Source: Desulfohalobiaceae bacterium S24
GTDB lineage: Bacteria; Desulfobacterota; Desulfovibrionia; Desulfovibrionales; Desulfothermaceae
DNA: 37,393 nt
Reading direction: 5' to 3'
Assembly (NCBI GenBank): GCA_011389765.1
Contig: JAABTT010000031.1
Coordinates: forward strand, 1 to 37,393
How positions within the stretch are numbered: position 1 is the stretch's first letter; each line of letters begins with the position of its first letter. The position numbers and the translations under genes were made by a program. Below, one piece after another: positions 25,539 through 31,932 of the stretch. The notes beneath the pieces are model-generated. The model did no database searches. It was not told where the DNA came from and saw only the letters and a list, made by a program, of their open reading frames with translations.

Positions 25539-26849
25539 ATGAGTTCAAACAATAGCAAGAAATTTCTCATTTTTTTTCTGCTGCTGCTGATTGTTGGATT
25601 GAGCGGGGCCTATGTATACTATGCAGAAAAGGAATCCCCCCAGGTTGTTTTTTCCCCGGAATCAGGTTTTGTGAATGAAAAAACCCCGCTGCAACTCCTT
25701 GTCCGGGACAAAAAGTCGGGTTTGTCACAGGTGAGCGTGGCATTCATACAGGGACAAAGCACCCAAAGTCCGGTCATCGAGGATATGGGCAAGGGGGTTG
25801 AGAAGTGGAAGTCCAGGCTGCGGCTTGAAGGGCTTGGTTTGAAAGACGGGCCGTTTCGCGTCCGGGTGTCGGCCAGAGATCGTTCCTGGACAAATTTTTT
25901 CCAGGGAAATGAACAGGTTCAGGAATATGAATTGGTTTTAGATACCCGGGCTCCCAGGATCACAATGGAAACCTTCCGACACAATTTGAATCAGGCGGGG
26001 GCGGGACTGCTTGGTTTTTCCACTTCCGAGCCGATTCAGAAGGGAGGCGTCAGCTATGAAGATGCCTTCTTTCCTGCTTATGAAACGGAAGAGGGACGCT
26101 ATTTTTGTCTTTTTGCAGTCCCCTTCGCCTTGGAGACGGATTCTTTCAAACCGCTTGTTCAGGTGCAGGATAGGGCCGGCAACGTCAAGGAGTCCGGTTT
26201 TCGTTTCCATTTGAACAAACGGGATTTTCCAAATGAAGATATTCAGATTACGGATCAGTTTCTGGAGAGCAAGATGCCCCATTTTCAGGAGGCCTTTCCA
26301 GAAACGCAGAATCATCCGCAGCTTTTCCTCAAGGTCAATCGGGTCATGCGGGATGCGAACCGGAAGCGCCTGCAGGTGATCGGCTGGGAAACCGCTTCCC
26401 GACCACTGTGGACGGGGAGATTTCTGCGGCAGAAAGGAGAAAAGCGATCAGGCTTTGCCTCGCGAAGAACCTATTATTATCACGGTGAAGAGATCGACCG
26501 GCAGACCCATTTGGGGGTGGATATCGCGTCTCTGGCCAGGGCCGGGGTCGCGGCGTCCAACAGCGGCCGGGTCGTGTTTTCCGATTGGCTGGGGATCTAT
26601 GGACAGGTGGTGATCATTGATCATGGTCTGGGATTGCAGACCCTGTATGCGCATCTTTCTGAATTTGCGGTTCAAAAAGGGGATCAGGTGGAAAAAGGGG
26701 AGGTGATCGGGCGGACCGGCGCCACCGGCATGGCCGGCGGGGATCATTTGCATTTTGCCGTCGTCATCAGCGGCTATCCGGTGAATCCGATAGAATGGTG
26801 GGACAGCAGCTGGGTCGCCAATAATATCGGCGGAAAGCTCGGTCTCTGA
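25539..26849 (+). CDS. M23-family metallopeptidase (LytM-type) with membrane anchor
   Basis: A 436-residue envelope peptidase. One N-terminal transmembrane segment (residues ~9-28) anchors it. A periplasmic beta-rich region (~30-290) contains Ig-like stretches (FSPESGFVNEKTPLQLLVRDKKSGLSQVSV). The C terminus is an M23/LytM domain with an intact zinc site: H324 and D328 (HLGVD), H372 (YAHLSE), and H403/H405 (GDHLHF). It would cleave peptidoglycan cross-bridges during growth or division. Intact ligands separate it from inactive EnvC/NlpD-type regulators. AAGGA lies nine bases before the ATG. It is convergent with the PAS-domain gene, with only 22 bases between the stops. Confidence 0.9.
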   Translation: MSSNNSKKFLIFFLLLLIVGLSGAYVYYAEKESPQVVFSPESGFVNEKTPLQLLVRDKKSGLSQVSVAFIQGQSTQSPVIEDMGKGVEKWKSRLRLEGLGLKDGPFRVRVSARDRSWTNFFQGNEQVQEYELVLDTRAPRITMETFRHNLNQAGAGLLGFSTSEPIQKGGVSYEDAFFPAYETEEGRYFCLFAVPFALETDSFKPLVQVQDRAGNVKESGFRFHLNKRDFPNEDIQITDQFLESKMPHFQEAFPETQNHPQLFLKVNRVMRDANRKRLQVIGWETASRPLWTGRFLRQKGEKRSGFASRRTYYYHGEEIDRQTHLGVDIASLARAGVAASNSGRVVFSDWLGIYGQVVIIDHGLGLQTLYAHLSEFAVQKGDQVEKGEVIGRTGATGMAGGDHLHFAVVISGYPVNPIEWWDSSWVANNIGGKLGL

Positions 26850-26871
26850 AGAAAGAACGGTCTGCCGGGGT

Positions 26872-27963
26872 TTACTCTTTATTTTTCGGGGAGGTCCGGC
26901 TGAAATTTACCGGACATTGATAGGAAGATTTGTCCAGATCGATGATTTTCGAGCCCTGGACATAATCCTTGGTCTCGTAGGTGGTGATGTTCTGCAATTT
27001 CGAGGTGATGCTTTTGATCTGTATGATCTGTTCTTCGAGTTCCCGGGCGGTCTCAGCCCCGGGGTGTTCTTTCTGAATGGCCTCCAGAAGCATGAATATG
27101 GTCTGCAGGGGCTGGGTCATTTCATGACAGGCCGCCCCTGCCGTTTCCAGCACGGCCTGGAGCTTTTCCCTGTTGATTCTCTCTTGTTCCGCGATCTTGC
27201 GGTTGGTGATATTCCGCGAAACCGCGATAAGACATTCTCTTCCTTTGTATTCAATGACTTCGGCCGACCAGAGGACATGAATGATTGTGCCTGATTTTGT
27301 CCTGAATTTCACCTCGGCATTGGAGACTCGGCCATGTTCCCTCAAGATGTCATGCAGCTCGTCTCTTTGTTCAGGATCATCCCAGACTCCGAGTTGGAGT
27401 GAGCTTCGACCGATCACCTCGTATTGATCAAATCCGGTGGTTTGCAGGAAATTCTGATTCACCTCCAGGTAGATCCCGTCATCCAGGGTGCTGATGACCA
27501 CCCAGTCCGGACTGGAGCGGAAGGCCTTTTCAAATTTTTCTTCCGATTCCCAAAGGGCTTGTTTGATGAGTTCCTGCTCCGTGTTGTCCATGAAATAGCC
27601 CAGGGTGGCCCGTTCACCATTGAAATTGATGGAGCAGACTGATTCCAGAATGTATTTGGTCTGGCCGTTTTTGGTGACGATCTTGGTCTGGTAGGGGGTG
27701 TGGCGCTTTCCTTTGAGCATTTTAATCGCCTTGCGCCGGGTGGCGTCCTTTTCTTCAGTATGGACGAGGCTCAAAGAGGTCTTTTGCCAAAGCTCCTGTT
27801 CCGAAAAACCAGTGATGCGGAGAAATTCCGGATTGACAAATCGAAAAGCATTGTCTTGGAAAATATAGACGCCGATGGGCGAGTTGTTGAAGAATTTGGC
27901 GACAAATTTTTGTTCCAGCTCTGTGTCGTCGCAGGCTGTGCTGTTCATTGTTTTTTCGGCCAT
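26872..27963 (-). CDS. PAS-PAS phosphoacceptor protein lacking a histidine kinase catalytic domain
   Basis: A 363-residue soluble sensor-like protein. PAS domain 1 (~20-135: NNSPIGVYIFQDNAFRFVNPEFLRITGFS) and PAS domain 2 (~145-260: SSPDWVVISTLDDGIYLEVNQNFLQTTGF) are each followed by a PAC-like segment. A HisKA-like helix comes next with an H-box at H280 (GAACHEMTQPLQTIFMLLEAI), then a second helix (ARELEEQIIQIKSITSKLQNI). The frame ends about 50 residues later with no N, G1 or G2 boxes, so there is no HATPase_c domain. No transmembrane segment is present. It may accept phosphate from another kinase or act as a dimerisation partner. The start at 27963 lacks a ribosome site; an ATG five codons later is an alternative. 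Confidence 0.85.
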   Translation of the reverse strand: MAEKTMNSTACDDTELEQKFVAKFFNNSPIGVYIFQDNAFRFVNPEFLRITGFSEQELWQKTSLSLVHTEEKDATRRKAIKMLKGKRHTPYQTKIVTKNGQTKYILESVCSINFNGERATLGYFMDNTEQELIKQALWESEEKFEKAFRSSPDWVVISTLDDGIYLEVNQNFLQTTGFDQYEVIGRSSLQLGVWDDPEQRDELHDILREHGRVSNAEVKFRTKSGTIIHVLWSAEVIEYKGRECLIAVSRNITNRKIAEQERINREKLQAVLETAGAACHEMTQPLQTIFMLLEAIQKEHPGAETARELEEQIIQIKSITSKLQNITTYETKDYVQGSKIIDLDKSSYQCPVNFSRTSPKNKE

Positions 27964-28316
27964 GGTGTGTGTCGAATGCCTGAGGCTTGAAGCTTGAAAA
28001 TTGAAACAGTTGTGGTTCAGAGTCGACAGCCCGGAGGCCCATTAAAAAACTCCGTGCTTACAGGCAGTCTTCCAGCTCAATAGCATGTGTTCCAAGGGGA
28101 TGCAAGAAATAATTTTCTGGTTCAATCTCCTTGATCCGTGGCATAATTCTTCTTTCCAGCTCTTGTAATTTCGATTTCAGAGATTCGCAAACTAGGAGCG
28201 GATGAGCAACGGTGCTCCTGCGGTCTTTTCCTTTTGGCTTGCATAATTCAGTTTTCGGGTTTAGGCTCATCCCCAAGATCCGATCAATCGTGATGCAATT
28301 TTTCGAAGGACGGAGC
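27964..28316. other. Divergent intergenic region between the PAS gene and the NhaD-like gene
   Basis: 353 bases without a convincing gene. A short - strand frame (28058-28318, 86 codons) has no recognisable domain. A hairpin motif at 28197-28216 (inner arms GAGCA/TGCTC) recurs with three changes at 30868-30887. Confidence 0.5.
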
Positions 28317-29891
28317 ATGCGCTGGTTCCAAGGATTGCTGTCGCTAATGCTGTGTGTTGTGTGCGCAATGTTTCTTGTAGCATTCGTGTGGCTTCAGAAT
28401 GTGGAAGCCGAAAAGGGTTTGGCTGGAGAGAAGAATCAGATCCTTGAATCGTCCGGCTCCGAGATTGAGATCCGACAGGACGTTTCAACGCCGCATCTGC
28501 CTGAACCGGGGCATGGGAGCGGGGACGAAACGGTCCACGCGCATCAGAATCTTGGCTTGCTGCTGCCGCTGTGGAGCTGTATCCCTTTTGCCTGCATGCT
28601 CTTGTCCATTGCCTTGTTTCCCCTGCTGGCCGGAGATTTCTGGCACCGGCATTTTGCAAAGGTCTCTTTTTTCTGGGCCGGCGTTCTGGGGGTCCCCTTT
28701 GTGATGGCTTATGGATCGGCAGCCGTCTACGAAATCCTGCACATCCTTCTGGCGGACTATGTCCCCTTCATCATTCTGTTGTGGTCGCTGTACACGGTAT
28801 CCGGGGGCATCCTGATCCGGGGCAGTCTTCGGGGGACGCCGCTGGTGAATTCCCTGATGCTCTTGATCGGGACCGTCCTTGCTTCCTGGATGGGAACCAC
28901 CGGGGCGGCCATGCTGTTGATCCGGCCCTTTCTGCGGGCCAATGATTATCGGAAGAATCGGACCTTCATGGTGGTTTTCTTTATTTTCCTCGTTGCCAAT
29001 ATCGGCGGCTCTCTGACTCCGCTGGGGGATCCGCCGCTTTTTCTCGGTTTTCTGCATGGGGTTTCCTTTTTCTGGACCACTTCCAATCTTCTGCCCCATA
29101 TGCTCCTGGTTGTGCTCCTGCTGCTATCAATCTATTTTGTCCTGGACAGCTATTTGTATCGCAGGGAGGGGCATACCGCCCTGCTCGAAGACGGAGTGAA
29201 GGAGCCTTTGAAGATTGAAGGTTTCTATAATTTTCTCTTTTTAGGAGGGATCGTGGGCGCCGTCCTCATGAGCGGTTCGGTGCACTGGGGTGAGGTGAAT
29301 ACCTTTGGGGTGCACCGTCCAATGCAGGACTGGGTCCGGGACGGACTCATGATTGTCATGGGTCTGCTTTCGCTTTTCGCCACGCCGCGAAGGGTTCGCG
29401 AAGACAACGATTTTACCTGGTTCCCGATTCTCGAGGTGGGCTATCTTTTTATCGGGATCTTCATCACCATGATTCCCTGTCTGCTGCTGCTCAAGGCCGG
29501 CAGTCAGGGGAGTCTGGCCTTTTTGATGAACATGGCCCAGGAGCCCTATCATTATTTCTGGATGACCGGCGTGCTGTCCGCCTTCCTCGATAACGCCCCG
29601 ACCTACCTGACCTTTTTCAATTCAGCTGCGGGGGCCTTCTGCCCGGGCTGTCCCGAGCCTGAAGCCGTATCCATCCTCATGAACGAGAAAGCCCTGTACC
29701 TCCAGGCGATTTCCACCGGGGCCGTCTTTTTCGGGGCCTGCAGTTATATCGGGAACGCGCCTAATTTTATGGTCCGCTCCATTGCTGAGGAAGCGGGGAC
29801 GCCCATGCCCAGTTTTTTCGGCTACATACTGAAGTATTCCCTGATTGTTCTGATCCCCTGTTTTGTGATCGTGACGTTTATTTTCTTTTAA
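28317..29891 (+). CDS. NhaD-like sodium:proton antiporter family protein
   Basis: A 524-residue polytopic membrane protein of the ion transporter superfamily. It begins with a hydrophobic segment (MRWFQGLLSLMLCVVCAMFLVAFVW), then a polar, His/Asp/Glu-containing periplasmic loop (about residues 34-78), then some 10-12 helices. Signature stretches are GGSLTPLGDPPLFLGFLHGVSFFW in the first half, with DNAPTYLTFFNSAAGAF and CSYIGNAPNFMVRSIAEEAG in the second; these are the two ion-binding re-entrant regions. The most likely role is Na+/H+ exchange, supporting pH and salt homeostasis, but other anion substrates occur in the superfamily. The ATG at 28317 is chosen since AAGGA lies six bases upstream; earlier in-frame codons add unconserved residues. 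Confidence 0.86.
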   Translation: MRWFQGLLSLMLCVVCAMFLVAFVWLQNVEAEKGLAGEKNQILESSGSEIEIRQDVSTPHLPEPGHGSGDETVHAHQNLGLLLPLWSCIPFACMLLSIALFPLLAGDFWHRHFAKVSFFWAGVLGVPFVMAYGSAAVYEILHILLADYVPFIILLWSLYTVSGGILIRGSLRGTPLVNSLMLLIGTVLASWMGTTGAAMLLIRPFLRANDYRKNRTFMVVFFIFLVANIGGSLTPLGDPPLFLGFLHGVSFFWTTSNLLPHMLLVVLLLLSIYFVLDSYLYRREGHTALLEDGVKEPLKIEGFYNFLFLGGIVGAVLMSGSVHWGEVNTFGVHRPMQDWVRDGLMIVMGLLSLFATPRRVREDNDFTWFPILEVGYLFIGIFITMIPCLLLLKAGSQGSLAFLMNMAQEPYHYFWMTGVLSAFLDNAPTYLTFFNSAAGAFCPGCPEPEAVSILMNEKALYLQAISTGAVFFGACSYIGNAPNFMVRSIAEEAGTPMPSFFGYILKYSLIVLIPCFVIVTFIFF

Positions 29892-29904
29892 CTGAGCCTT
29901 GAAA

Positions 29905-29972
29905 TGAAGTTTCATACGAGGATAAGAAAATATTCACAATATCAATTTTTTAAAACCTGGTATGAAACTTGA
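29905..29972. repeat. Inverted repeats of a GAAGTTTCATACGAGG motif
   Basis: TGAAGTTTCATACGAGG (29905-29921) is nearly the reverse complement of CCTGGTATGAAACTTGA (29956-29972), two differences in 17. A third copy of the core, CTCGTATGAAACTTC, lies at 16505-16519, just after another stop codon. It lies directly downstream of the NhaD-like gene. Confidence 0.5.
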
Positions 29973-29975
29973 TTT

Positions 29976-30168
29976 TTCTTTCTCAGTCACCCCGGCCTAA
30001 GCCGGGGTCCAGCTTTTTCAGTCTGGATTCCGGCTTCCGCCTTCGCTCAGAGCTTCGGCGTGACAAGCCGCCGGAATGACGGAGGAGGTGACTCAAAGTT
30101 TCTTTTTCGATCAAACTGGCAGTCGCGTATTTCAAGATGGATAGCGTAAGAGCTTAGTCTTATATTGT
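29976..30168 (-). repeat. Dispersed intergenic repeat, copy B (inverted)
   Basis: This is the reverse-complement counterpart of 14032-14200. Read on the - strand it gives the same landmarks in the same order: ACAATATA, GACTAAGCT, CATCTTGAA, CGACTGCCAGTTT, GAAACTT, TCCGTCATTCCGGC, CCAGACTGA, the CCCCGG palindrome and GAGAAAG. About 30 extra bases with their own palindromic character interrupt palindrome 1 (around 30036-30068). Confidence 0.78.
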
Positions 30169-30188
30169 AATAAAAATCAAATAATTAT

Positions 30189-30219
30189 GTGTCAGATTTG
30201 CCAGAGGCAAAGCTGACAC
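30189..30219 (+). promoter_or_regulatory. Leader hairpin upstream of the usp gene
   Basis: GTGTCAG-A-TTTGCC (30189-30202), loop AGA, GGCAAA-G-CTGACAC (30206-30219): 13 paired bases with one internal mismatch. It ends 25 bases before the usp ATG. No T tract follows, so it is more likely a leader or 5'-stabilising structure than a terminator. Confidence 0.45.
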
Positions 30220-30244
30220 CTGACACCTCAAAAAGGGAAGGGAC

Positions 30245-30700
30245 ATGTACCAAAAAATTCTGGTGCCAGTGGATATCGATTATCCGGAGATCGCAGCGGT
30301 CGTGTATCGGAAGGCGGCCGAGCTGGCCGGATGCAGCGGCGGGGAAATACGCTTGCTGAGCGTGATTCCTGGATTTGGGATGCCCATTGTGGCCTCGTAT
30401 GTGACCGATGACATTAGACAGGAGACCTATCAGAGCGTTTGCAGCGCCCTTGAGGATTTTATCCAAAAAAACTGTGCAGCCGATGTGACGTATGAGGTTG
30501 CCACAGGAAAGAACTGGGAGGAGATCATCAAGACCGCTCAAAGCTGGCGGGCGGATTTGATTATGGTCTATCATAATTACCGCAGGGAATTCAACGAGGC
30601 CTTCAGCGGATCCTGTGCCCGGAGGGTGGCGGAAAACGCCCGCTGTTCCGTGCTATGGGTCAGAAACCTGCATTCGGGTAGACAACAGGGAAAAGAGTGA
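30245..30700 (+). CDS. UspA-family universal stress protein
   Basis: A 151-residue single-domain universal stress protein with the alpha/beta UspA fold (MYQKILVPVDIDYPEIAAVVYRKAAELAG ... IRLLSVIP ... ADLIMVYHN ... SGSCARRVAENARCSVLWVR, in parts). The ATP-binding motif G-2x-G-9x-G-S/T is altered: the first two glycines are Y109 and Y112, and only G122-S123 remain. It therefore probably belongs to the non-ATP-binding UspA-like group. AAGGGA precedes the ATG. It is a single gene between the NhaD-like transporter and the RpiR regulator, and it ends before a GC-rich hairpin. Confidence 0.9.
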   Translation: MYQKILVPVDIDYPEIAAVVYRKAAELAGCSGGEIRLLSVIPGFGMPIVASYVTDDIRQETYQSVCSALEDFIQKNCAADVTYEVATGKNWEEIIKTAQSWRADLIMVYHNYRREFNEAFSGSCARRVAENARCSVLWVRNLHSGRQQGKE

Positions 30701-30788
30701 GCTGCATCTGAATGCCTACGGATCACACGGATTGACCCCAGTACCATCACAGAGCTGAGCTACGGGGCGCGCACGGGTAGGTTTTCTT

Positions 30789-30822
30789 TTTGCCTGCCGG
30801 CAATAAGAGGCCGGCAGGCAAA
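30789..30822. terminator. GC-rich hairpin between usp and the RpiR gene
   Basis: A perfect 13-bp stem, TTTGCCTGCCGGC (30789-30801) with 30810-30822, and an 8-base loop. The T-rich side lies to the left, so as an intrinsic terminator it would act better on the - strand. For usp it may only be a 3' structure or a repeat. Confidence 0.5.
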
Positions 30823-30886
30823 GGCCATCGCCTTGCGGCATGGCAGAGAGGCAATTCTTAAAGTATAAGCGGATGAGCACCTGTGC

Positions 30887-30918
30887 TTGACAAATGCAAA
30901 AAATCGTTGAAATATATT
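30887..30918 (+). promoter_or_regulatory. Possible promoter of the RpiR-family gene
   Basis: TTGACA at 30887-30892 is followed by TATATT at 30913-30918. The 20-base spacer is longer than ideal. The -10 candidate forms the centre of a perfect palindrome, so regulator binding would block it. Confidence 0.35.
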
Positions 30919-30932
30919 TTTCAACGATTTTT
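30899..30932. promoter_or_regulatory. Perfect palindrome, candidate RpiR operator
   Basis: AAAAATCGTTGAAA (30899-30912) and its exact complement (30919-30932) are separated by TATATT. It lies 51 bases before the RpiR ATG and overlaps the candidate -10 element. A T-rich stretch follows, so a weak terminator is an alternative reading. Confidence 0.55.
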
Positions 30933-30983
30933 GTTTTTGAAAGAAAAATTTCATAACCACTGCACGCTGCAATCCGCAGGTCT

Positions 30984-31829
30984 ATGCTTGAACAACTGGC
31001 CGAAATATTTCCGGAGTTGACCAAAAGCCAAAAAAAATTGGCTGCCTACATTACTGAAAACAGTGATGAGATCCTCCTGCATACGTCTTTTGATCTGGCA
31101 CGCAAAGTAGGGGTGTCCGAGGCGACTGTTTCCAGATTTGTGCGCCGGCTTGGATTTCACAGCTATCTGGATTTCAAGAAGAGCTTGATCCGTACAACTC
31201 TGGATAATTTTTCAACCATCAAGCGGTTAGCGGAGTCTTCTGAAAAAATACATAAAAAAGAACTGATTGTTCGGGAGATACTCGCGTCGGATGTTGAAAA
31301 CATCCAGAAAATTGATTCAGAAAATTCAGATGCGGCCCTGGAAAGGGTGGTGAGCTCTCTGTGCAGCGCTCGGACCATTTATGTCCTTGGTCTGCGATCC
31401 AGTTATGCCCTGGCCTATTATCTTTCCTTCAATCTCCGTTTTTTCCTTCATAATGTCGTGCGGGTCGAACCAAGCGTCGGCGATCTCCCGGAACAGCTGG
31501 TCAATGCCGGCTCCGGGGACCTGCTGTTTGTGATCAGCTTCAAGCGCTACACCCGGGAAAGCGTGGAGATTGCCGGCAGATTGAAAACAATGGGCGTGTC
31601 CGTGGTCGGCCTTGTTGACAGCAAGCTTTCCCCTGTGGCCGCTCTGGCGAATACGTCGCTGATTGCAGGGACGCGCATCCCGTCTTATTTTGAGTCCTAT
31701 ACGGCCGCCATGAGTTTGCTCAACGGTCTCATTGCGGCCGTGGTTCTGCACAAAGAAAAACAGGCCATTCCGGCTTTGGAAAAGCTGGAAAAAGTCTTTG
31801 AAGAGTTTCAAACCTTTCATCCGGTTTAA
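30984..31829 (+). CDS. RpiR/MurR-family transcriptional regulator
   Basis: A 281-residue regulator. Residues 1-75 form the RpiR helix-turn-helix domain (LTKSQKKLAAYITENSDEI ... ARKVGVSEATVSRFVRRLGFHSYLDFKKSL). Residues ~125-255 form a SIS sugar-isomerase-fold sensor (RTIYVLGLRSSYALAYYLSFNLRFFL, GDLLFVISFKRYTRESVEIAGRLKTMGVSVVGLVD, in parts). Family members sense phosphosugars or other metabolites. The start at 30984 has only a weak CAGG site, and the palindrome upstream suggests autoregulation. The acyl-CoA synthetase gene follows 103 bases later beyond a terminator, so that gene could be a target of this regulator, which is inference from position. Confidence 0.88.
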   Translation: MLEQLAEIFPELTKSQKKLAAYITENSDEILLHTSFDLARKVGVSEATVSRFVRRLGFHSYLDFKKSLIRTTLDNFSTIKRLAESSEKIHKKELIVREILASDVENIQKIDSENSDAALERVVSSLCSARTIYVLGLRSSYALAYYLSFNLRFFLHNVVRVEPSVGDLPEQLVNAGSGDLLFVISFKRYTRESVEIAGRLKTMGVSVVGLVDSKLSPVAALANTSLIAGTRIPSYFESYTAAMSLLNGLIAAVVLHKEKQAIPALEKLEKVFEEFQTFHPV

Positions 31830-31858
31830 AGCGCCAAGCGCTTCAAACCGGATTTTTT
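31821..31858 (+). terminator. Intrinsic terminator overlapping the RpiR stop codon
   Basis: CCGGTTT-A-AAGCGC (31821-31834), loop CAA, GCGCTT-C-AAACCGG (31838-31851), then ATTTTTTT. The stop codon (31827-31829) lies inside the left arm. Confidence 0.85.
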
Positions 31859-31932
31859 TGAATCAAAATGAAAACAGGAAGAGATTCGGAACAGACATGT
31901 CTTTATGCCTTTTCCGGATAGGGAGTACAGTC

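Larger units (their letters stand above)
29892..30244. other. Intergenic region with repeat copy B and the usp leader
   Basis: 353 bases without a gene. It holds a 17-base inverted-repeat pair (29905-29921, 29956-29972), dispersed repeat copy B (29976-30168) and a leader hairpin (30189-30219) before the usp gene. Confidence 0.7.

Noticed and set aside
28058-28318. 86-codon - strand frame before the NhaD-like gene
   Set aside because: The C-terminal part looks helical, but no domain or ribosome site is seen and its start overlaps the NhaD-like gene start. Kept only as a weak possibility.
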